From Coriobacteriia bacterium (GTDB lineage: Bacteria; Actinomycetota; Coriobacteriia; Anaerosomatales; JAAXUF01): a DNA stretch of 45,722 nucleotides. Both the position numbers and the translations under genes were made by a program. The notes under the pieces are model-generated. The model ran no database searches. It worked only from the letters and a program-made list of their open reading frames with translations, and was not told where the DNA came from. How positions within the stretch are numbered: position 1 is the first letter of the stretch; the number at the start of each line of letters is the position of its first letter. Positions 40,498 to 45,722 of this stretch are shown here, in pieces. The DNA is taken from positions 1-45,722 of the forward strand of contig JARLGT010000104.1 of assembly GCA_031292615.1 (NCBI GenBank), in the 5' to 3' direction.

Positions 40498-42051
40498 ATG
40501 GGTCAGGGCGTCACGAGGGCGTTGGATCTGGCTCGCCACGCGGCGCTTGTGGCTATTCTGGCGGCTGGCATCGCGCTCACCATAGGGGTGGGCGGTCCCT
40601 GGGGCTGGGTACTGGCAATCGTCGCGGGCGGAGCGTTGACCGCGGCCGTCTGCCGGAACCTGCTCTCGGCTGGCGTCGTGGGGGCCGTGGTGGGCGGGTT
40701 TGGCGGGGGATTGGCCGTACTCGGCTTTCGCGCGCCGCGCGCCGTCAACGCGCTTTCGAGCTGGCACGTGGGCTATCCGCAAAGCGAAGTGCACGGCGAG
40801 TTTCTCGGGCCACTCATCCGATCCTCGGCGGTCAACGGCCACTGGGGTCGTGCCGACTTCGCCCTCGTGTTGACGGTGATGCTGGGCGTGTCCGTGCTCG
40901 CGATGGGCGCGCGCTGGCTCGCGTCACGCACGGCTCCCGACCGCGCCGAGGTTGCGCGCGCCGTGCTCGGCGGCGTTGCTGTCACCGCAATCGCGGTGGC
41001 GCTGATCCTGGCGGCGTACTCAAGCCCGTTTCGGCTGCGTTCGACGCACCCTCTTGCAGCCGGCACCTACCGCTACGACGCGGCGATCTACATGAACGCC
41101 TACTTCAACCTCCTCAAGGGCATGCCGTACTACCCGGGTTTCGTGAAGGCCGCCTCGGGGGATACCCGCCTCATCGCCGAAAAGGACGTTCGCAACGGCA
41201 AGTTCTACGGGTGGGCGTACTCGGCTTCGTTTATCCGGATGCCGTGGACGTTCTACATCTGGCGGGTCTTGGCGCCGGGGGGCGGACTGTTCTACTGGTC
41301 GCTGCTGCTGTGCGTCGTGGCCCTGTTCGCGGTGTGGTGGGGACTGTATCCGTCGCTGACGGCCAGAGCTGCCCTCGTGCCACCCGTGCTCTTTCCCCTG
41401 CTGCTGATGTGCACTAGCTGGATGAACCTCTTCTTTCCTGACTGGTGGGCGGGATTGGCGATCCTGTTCAGCATCATGCTGCAGATACGCAAGCGCTACG
41501 TGTGGGCCGGGGTATTCGCGCTGCTTGCCGGTATCTTCCGAGACGTGGCATTGATCTGGCTCGCCATCTTGCTTCTGTGGGCGATCTATCGCGGTTGGCG
41601 CGAAGGCGCGAAATGGTGGCGTTTCGCGGGGCTCTACGCCGCGTTCATGCTCGGCTTCTTCGTCCTCTACTTCGTGCACTTGCGTGCTGGTGCGCCGTTC
41701 GTGGCGCCTCAGCCGGGAGCTCCCGACATCAAGGGACGGCTCGCAGCCAGCGCCGCCGACACCTTCGGTACGCGATTCATCGCGCCGGCGGCGTACATGA
41801 TGGTCCCGTACGGTACGTTCATCGGGAAACGCGCGCTGCCGCTCTTCGCACAACTGCCGGGCTGGTGGCTCGTGCTGCGGCGTAACAAGGGAGCGCTCGT
41901 TCCCGTTCTGGCGTTTGCGACGTTCTGGGTCCTCTTCACGGCCACGATCGGGGCGACGAGCAGCTACTGGGGTCAGATGTACACGCCCATCGCGCTCGTG
42001 GGATCGGCCGCGCTGTTCGCTTGGGCGGCTCCGGCTCCCGAAACGGTATGA
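40498..42051 (+). CDS. Polytopic membrane protein, possible lipid-linked-sugar glycosyltransferase
   Basis: 517 aa with about eleven hydrophobic spans. A loop after the fourth span (~residues 185-255, THPLAAGTYRYDAAIYMNAYFNLLKGMPYY) is extracytoplasmic and rich in aromatic and acidic residues. The overall form resembles GT-C transferases (PMT/ArnT-like), which use polyprenyl-phosphate sugars, and the divergent neighbour would make such a donor. No exact family motif was recognised, so this is layout-based inference. GGAGGGG (40484-40490) is 7 nt before ATG 40498. A TATTAT box at 40442-40447 may be its -10 element. Confidence 0.65.
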   Translation: MGQGVTRALDLARHAALVAILAAGIALTIGVGGPWGWVLAIVAGGALTAAVCRNLLSAGVVGAVVGGFGGGLAVLGFRAPRAVNALSSWHVGYPQSEVHGEFLGPLIRSSAVNGHWGRADFALVLTVMLGVSVLAMGARWLASRTAPDRAEVARAVLGGVAVTAIAVALILAAYSSPFRLRSTHPLAAGTYRYDAAIYMNAYFNLLKGMPYYPGFVKAASGDTRLIAEKDVRNGKFYGWAYSASFIRMPWTFYIWRVLAPGGGLFYWSLLLCVVALFAVWWGLYPSLTARAALVPPVLFPLLLMCTSWMNLFFPDWWAGLAILFSIMLQIRKRYVWAGVFALLAGIFRDVALIWLAILLLWAIYRGWREGAKWWRFAGLYAAFMLGFFVLYFVHLRAGAPFVAPQPGAPDIKGRLAASAADTFGTRFIAPAAYMMVPYGTFIGKRALPLFAQLPGWWLVLRRNKGALVPVLAFATFWVLFTATIGATSSYWGQMYTPIALVGSAALFAWAAPAPETV

Positions 42052-42106
42052 TGCTTCAGGCGGCGCAGCCCCACTCGGCGCGCTGCCTGCATCCAAGGAA
42101 TCTGAA
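42047..42106 (+). promoter_or_regulatory. Possible hemL promoter and leader stem
   Basis: TATGAT (42047-42052) overlaps the upstream stop and could be a -10 box. Then CAGGCGGCGC (42057-42066) pairs with GCGCTGCCTG (42080-42089), 10 bp with one G-U, and TTCAG (42055-42059) can alternatively pair with CTGAA (42102-42106). CTTCAGGC here recalls the GTTCAGGC of the hemA and ccm leaders, but spacing from the -10 differs. Confidence 0.35.
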
Positions 42107-42120
42107 CGGAAGGGTCACCC

Positions 42121-43404
42121 ATGCTTCACGATAAGTCATCCGAGCTCTTCGCGTCCGCCCAGAAGTTCATCCCGGGTGGCGTGAACTCACCCGTGCGCGC
42201 CTTCAAGTCGGTCGGCATCGATCCGATCTTCTACGCACGCGCCAAAGGTAGCCGCGTGTGGGACGTCGATGACAACGAGTACATCGACTTCGTGGGCTCG
42301 TGGGGGCCGATGATCCTCGGCCACACGCCAGACCACGTCATCGCGGCCGTCCAAGAGCAGTTGGCGCGCGGGACCAGCTTCGGCGCTCCGACCGCCATGG
42401 AGTTCGAGATGGCGAAGAAGCTCGCCGAGATCGTGCCGTCGATTGAGATGGTTCGTATGGTTTCGAGCGGCACCGAGGCCACCATGAGCGCCATACGCCT
42501 GGCGCGCGGCTACACAGACCGCGAGAAGTTCATCAAGTTCGACGGCAACTACCACGGCCACTCCGACGCGCTGCTCGTGGCCGCCGGCAGCGGTCTGCTC
42601 ACGCTCGGCATCCCGTCGACGCCTGGCGTGACCAAGGGCGCGGCCGCCGACACCATCGTGCTGCCATACAACCAGCTCGCTCCGGTTCGCAAGACGCTCG
42701 AGGCTCAGGCCGGCCACGTCGCGGCGATCATCGTCGAGCCGGTCGCCGGCAACATGGGCGTCGTGGCTCCTGCTCCCGGCTTCCTTCAGGGCCTGCGAGA
42801 TCTGTGCGACGAGTTTGGTGTTGTGCTCATCTTCGACGAGGTCATCACCGGCTTCCGCGTCGCGCTCGGTGGCGCGCAGGAGCTCTACGGCGTTATCCCG
42901 GACCTGACAACGATGGGCAAGATCATCGGCGGCGGCTTCCCGGTTGGCGCGTTTGGCGGCAAGCGCGAGATCATGGAGCAGCTCGCTCCGATCGGCCCCG
43001 TCTACCAGGCCGGCACGCTTTCGGGCAACCCTGTGGCGATGGTCGCCGGTTTTGCGCTTCTGCAGAAGCTCGAGGAGCCGGGCGTCTACGCCGAGCTCGA
43101 TCGCCTCGGCGCCAAGCTCGCCGGTGGTCTGTGCAAGGCAGCCCAGGGCGCAGGACACGCGACCTGCTGCAACCGCGTCGGCTCCATGTCGACGATGTTC
43201 TTCACCGACGCCGACGTTGTCGACTGGCCCACGGCCTCGACCTCCGATACGTCCAAGTACGCCGCGTACTTCCGCGGCATGCTCGACCGTGGATTCACCA
43301 TCGCCCCGAGCCAGTTCGAGGCGTGCTTCGTGTCCCTGGCGCACACCGACGCCGACATCGATGCGTTCGTCGATGCCGCCGCCGATGTCCTTGCGACGAT
43401 CTAG
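42121..43404 (+). CDS. hemL: Glutamate-1-semialdehyde 2,1-aminomutase
   Basis: PLP enzyme converting the HemA product to 5-aminolevulinate. 427 aa. Motifs: FIPGGVNSPVRAFKSVG at the start, VSSGTEATMSAIRLARGYT, KFDGNYHGHSDALL, LIFDEVITGFRV and the PLP Lys267 in MGKIIGGGFPVGAFGG. ATG 42121 follows GGAAGGG. Lies 69 nt after the membrane protein gene and 9 nt before galU. With HemA, B, C and D it completes the route to uroporphyrinogen III inside this window. Confidence 0.97.
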   Translation: MLHDKSSELFASAQKFIPGGVNSPVRAFKSVGIDPIFYARAKGSRVWDVDDNEYIDFVGSWGPMILGHTPDHVIAAVQEQLARGTSFGAPTAMEFEMAKKLAEIVPSIEMVRMVSSGTEATMSAIRLARGYTDREKFIKFDGNYHGHSDALLVAAGSGLLTLGIPSTPGVTKGAAADTIVLPYNQLAPVRKTLEAQAGHVAAIIVEPVAGNMGVVAPAPGFLQGLRDLCDEFGVVLIFDEVITGFRVALGGAQELYGVIPDLTTMGKIIGGGFPVGAFGGKREIMEQLAPIGPVYQAGTLSGNPVAMVAGFALLQKLEEPGVYAELDRLGAKLAGGLCKAAQGAGHATCCNRVGSMSTMFFTDADVVDWPTASTSDTSKYAAYFRGMLDRGFTIAPSQFEACFVSLAHTDADIDAFVDAAADVLATI

Positions 43405-43413
43405 GGAGCGCGG

Positions 43414-44286
43414 ATGAAAGCCATCATTCCCGCGGCAGGTCTCGGCACGCGGTTCTTGCCGGTCACCAAGTCCCAGCCCAAAGAGATGCTTCCGGTGGTC
43501 GACAAGCCGGTCATCCAGTACGTGGTCGAAGAGGCGGTCGCCGGCGGAGTCACCGACATCCTGATCGTGACCGGCCGAGGCAAGCGCGCCATCGAGGACC
43601 ACTTCGACCGCTCGGTCGAGCTCGAAGTTGAGCTCGAGGCCGCGGGCAAGACCAAGGAGCTTGCGACGGTGCAGAGCATCGCCGACATCGCCGAGGTCTT
43701 CTACGTGCGCCAGAAGGAGCCTCGTGGTCTGGGCCACGCCGTCTTATGCGGTGCTCCGCTCACCGATGACGAGCCTTTCTTCGTGATGCTCGGCGACGAG
43801 CTGGTTCCCGGCGGCTCGATCCTGCCGCGCATGCGCGCCGTGCACGAGCGCACCGGGGCAAGCGTCATCGCGGTCGTGCCTGCGCCCGCCGATCAGGTCC
43901 ACCGCTACGGTGTGATCGCCGGCGAACTGGTTGACGACGGCGTGTGGCGCGTCACCGGTCTGGTCGAGAAGCCGCCGGTGGGCACCGAGCCCAGTAACCT
44001 GCGAATCTTCGGCCGCTACCTGCTCACCCCAGCCGTCATGGAGATTCTCGCCGAGACGCCCCCGGGCAAGGGCGGCGAGATCCAGCTCACCGACGCGCTC
44101 GTGGCACTGCTCGAGCGCGAGGAGATCTACGCTGTCATCGTCGATCCCGCCGAGGGCTACGACACGGGCAACGTGCTCGCTTGGCTCGAGGCCAACATCA
44201 AGCTGGGTCTGGCGAGCGAACAGTACGGGCCTGCGCTTCGCGACAGTCTGTTCGCCCTGATGCATCCGGAGCGCCCAGCCAAGTAG
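43414..44286 (+). CDS. galU: UTP-glucose-1-phosphate uridylyltransferase
   Basis: Makes UDP-glucose for envelope glycans. 290 aa. Nucleotide-binding AAGLGTRFLPVTKSQPKEMLP at residues ~6-26, then DKPVIQYVVEEAV, QKEPRGLGHAVLCG, FFVMLGDELVP and the later EKPPVGTEPSNLRIFGRYLL, all standard. ATG 43414 with GGGAGCG upstream, 9 nt after hemL. The next gene, behind its own promoter, also makes an activated sugar. Confidence 0.96.
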   Translation: MKAIIPAAGLGTRFLPVTKSQPKEMLPVVDKPVIQYVVEEAVAGGVTDILIVTGRGKRAIEDHFDRSVELEVELEAAGKTKELATVQSIADIAEVFYVRQKEPRGLGHAVLCGAPLTDDEPFFVMLGDELVPGGSILPRMRAVHERTGASVIAVVPAPADQVHRYGVIAGELVDDGVWRVTGLVEKPPVGTEPSNLRIFGRYLLTPAVMEILAETPPGKGGEIQLTDALVALLEREEIYAVIVDPAEGYDTGNVLAWLEANIKLGLASEQYGPALRDSLFALMHPERPAK

Positions 44287-44346
44287 CACCGGCCTCGAAC
44301 TTCACCACTGGCGGTCCATCGGCACCCTCGGGCGAGGGGATTCGGC

Positions 44347-44355
44347 TGGTATACT
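44347..44355 (+). promoter_or_regulatory. Extended -10 promoter of manC
   Basis: TGGTATACT (hexamer TATACT 44350-44355), 38 nt before the GTG start. A small CCCTC/GAGGG dyad (44325-44338) lies just upstream. No -35 box seen. Confidence 0.55.
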
Positions 44356-44393
44356 AGCGCGCGCAAGTCCCCGATTCCGACAAGAGGTGAACC

Positions 44394-45722
44394 GTGCCCC
44401 AGCGCATCGACAATCTGTTTGCCACCATCCTCGCGGGAGGTAGCGGCCAGCGCTTCTGGCCCCTGTCTCGCGAGCTCAATCCCAAGCAGCTCCTCTCGAT
44501 GTTCGGCACGGAGTCGCTCATCGCGCAAGCCGTGCACCGCATCCTCCCGTTCGCCGAGGGCGGCTCGTCGATCGTCGTCTCAACCAACGAGCGTCTCTTC
44601 GACGAGTTGCGCAACCACCTGACGGCCCAGCCCGATCCCGAGCTGCACGCGGTGCGCTACATCCAGGAGCCGATTCCCAAGAACACGGCGCCGGCCATCG
44701 CACTTGCCGCGGCTACCTTCATCGCCGAGAACCCCGACGCGATCATGGTCGTGCTGCCCAGCGACCACCTTCTCGAGGACGGCACCGTGTGGTCCGACGT
44801 GATCAGCGCGGCCGCCAAGGTCGCTGCAGACGGTTACTTGGTGACGATCGGCATCACGCCCAGCCGTCCCGAGACCGGCTACGGCTACATTCGCGCTGGC
44901 GAGTTGCTGCCGGCGTTTGCCGTGGGCAGCGCCACTCCGCACGTCGCCGCCCAGTTCATCGAGAAGCCCGACGCTGCGCGCGCCGAGGAGTTCGTCGCCA
45001 GCGGGGAGTACTTCTGGAACGCCGGCATCTTCGTGATGAAGGCCTCGCAAGTGCTCGCCGAGCTCGACGCTGCGGGTGGCGCCGAGGCGGCGATCGCCGA
45101 CACCGCGCGGTGGATCGCCGCACAGCCCCTCGCCAATCGCAACGGCGCCGAGGCACGCGAGCGGTTCTCGGCACTGGAGTCGATCTCGATCGACAACGCC
45201 GTCATGGAGCGCAGCTCGCGCGTCGCCGTGATCCCGGCGCCGCTGCGCTGGAGCGACGTGGGCTCGCTGCTCGCGCTTGAGGACGTGGCCGAGGCGGACG
45301 CCGACGGCAACGTGCGGGTTGGCCGCGGGGTCGACATCGACAGCCACAACACCATCGTCTACTCGGGCGATCGCCTGGTTGCCACGCTGGGCGTTGACGA
45401 TCTCGTTGTCGTGGACACGACCGACGCCACCCTCGTGCTGCCCAAGAGCCGCGCGCAGGACGTGCGCATGATCGTCGACGCGCTCAAGGCCGTGGGCGCT
45501 CCTGAGGTCACGCAGCCCAAGGTGAGCCTACGGCCGTGGGGTACGTGGCAAAGCCTGCTACAGAGCCCGCACTACCAGATCAAGCTGATCGAAGTGAAGC
45601 CGGGCTGTCGTCTGAGCCTGCAGATGCACCATCACCGCAGCGAGCACTGGATCGTGGTCAGCGGCAGCGCCATCGTCACGCGCGATGAGGAGCGCATCCC
45701 CGTGCAGGCTAACGAAGGCATC
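44394..45722 (+). CDS. manC: Mannose-1-phosphate guanylyltransferase, bifunctional type II (3' partial)
   Basis: Makes GDP-mannose. 443 codons are visible and open at the window end. Pyrophosphorylase signature LAGGSGQRFWPLSRELNPKQ near residue 14, then VVLPSDHLL, FIEKPDAARA, YFWNAGIFVM and WSDVGSLLALE. From ~residue 375 a cupin domain (phosphomannose isomerase type II) begins: RPWGTWQSLL, LQMHHHRSEHWIVVSG. This layout is the ManC/AlgA two-domain type; the missing C-terminus is probably ~20-30 residues. GTG 44394 follows AAGAGGTGA. Its product can feed polyprenyl-phosphate mannose synthesis, a possible donor role for the glycosyltransferase at 39372. Confidence 0.93.
   Translation, partial: MPQRIDNLFATILAGGSGQRFWPLSRELNPKQLLSMFGTESLIAQAVHRILPFAEGGSSIVVSTNERLFDELRNHLTAQPDPELHAVRYIQEPIPKNTAPAIALAAATFIAENPDAIMVVLPSDHLLEDGTVWSDVISAAAKVAADGYLVTIGITPSRPETGYGYIRAGELLPAFAVGSATPHVAAQFIEKPDAARAEEFVASGEYFWNAGIFVMKASQVLAELDAAGGAEAAIADTARWIAAQPLANRNGAEARERFSALESISIDNAVMERSSRVAVIPAPLRWSDVGSLLALEDVAEADADGNVRVGRGVDIDSHNTIVYSGDRLVATLGVDDLVVVDTTDATLVLPKSRAQDVRMIVDALKAVGAPEVTQPKVSLRPWGTWQSLLQSPHYQIKLIEVKPGCRLSLQMHHHRSEHWIVVSGSAIVTRDEERIPVQANEGI

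Noticed and set aside
39414-41417. Plus-strand open frame of 667 codons across the glycosyltransferase and membrane protein genes
   Set aside because: Overlaps a clear minus-strand GT2 gene and an out-of-frame membrane protein; translation looks like antisense (His/Arg/Asp-rich).
42187-43737. Minus-strand open frame of 516 codons opposite hemL and galU
   Set aside because: Antisense shadow of two well-identified genes; Arg/His/Leu-rich composition with no motif.

Overview
The window is high-GC, gene-dense DNA with many GTG starts, some TTG starts and frequent 4-nt (ATGA/GTGA) gene overlaps. Gene content and order (tilS-hpt-ftsH-folE-folP, a K+-independent membrane pyrophosphatase, a siroheme-branch heme enzyme, a system I cytochrome c maturation cluster) suggest an anaerobic or facultative actinobacterium, perhaps Coriobacteriia or a relative. 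That placement is inference. No insertion sequence, phage gene or CRISPR array was seen.

Layout. 1-2562: ABC importer of the glycine betaine/choline type (first permease cut by the window edge). 2617-8269: tilS, hpt, ftsH, folE, folP. 8460-10631: proton-pumping pyrophosphatase hppA, closed by a strong terminator. 10856-17109: cofactor block folK (with an extra C-terminal domain), panB, panC, nadA, nadB, nadC. 17165-19457: dedA, birA, bioY with a likely BirA operator in front of bioY. 19454-21207 (minus): sensor kinase and OmpR-type regulator. 21380-24270: coaX, a tRNA-nucleotidyltransferase-like gene (minus) and a conserved gene of uncertain function. 24499-30830: cytochrome c maturation genes ccmE-like, ccmF, ccmA, ccmB, ccmC, ccmD-like and a hemX/ccsA-like gene. 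31063-34223: hemA, hemC, hemD. 34280-35571 (minus): HdeD-like membrane protein and a TetR regulator. 35756-35831: tRNA-Ala(CGC). 35950-39297: small membrane protein, hemB, a radical SAM heme synthase (AhbD-like) and a tandem winged-helix protein. 39372-42051: divergent glycosyltransferase and polytopic membrane protein. 42121-45722: hemL, galU and a mannose-1-phosphate guanylyltransferase that runs off the end.

The core of the window is a tetrapyrrole and heme-protein region. HemA, HemL, HemB, HemC and HemD make uroporphyrinogen III from glutamyl-tRNA. The AhbD-like enzyme points to heme formation through siroheme, and the Ccm proteins attach heme to c-type cytochromes. No coproporphyrin-branch gene (hemE, hemG/Y, hemH, hemQ) and no CcmG/CcmH/CcmI is present here.

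The most interesting signals are regulatory and architectural. (1) hemA and the ccm cluster share a promoter-leader module: an extended -10 box and, six bases later, the same octamer GTTCAGGC, followed further down by GGTGCGT. Both leaders can form crossing (pseudoknot-like or mutually exclusive) helices; the hemA leader has three perfect or near-perfect pairs arranged in parallel order. (2) The protein after AhbD is a tandem duplication of the winged helix of siroheme decarboxylases, without their catalytic domain. (3) The CcmE-like chaperone carries the CxxxY variant and a second, heme-site-less OB repeat. (4) The AhbD-like protein has a His-Pro-Gly-Gly repeat tail. (5) FolK is fused to a DUF2007-like domain.
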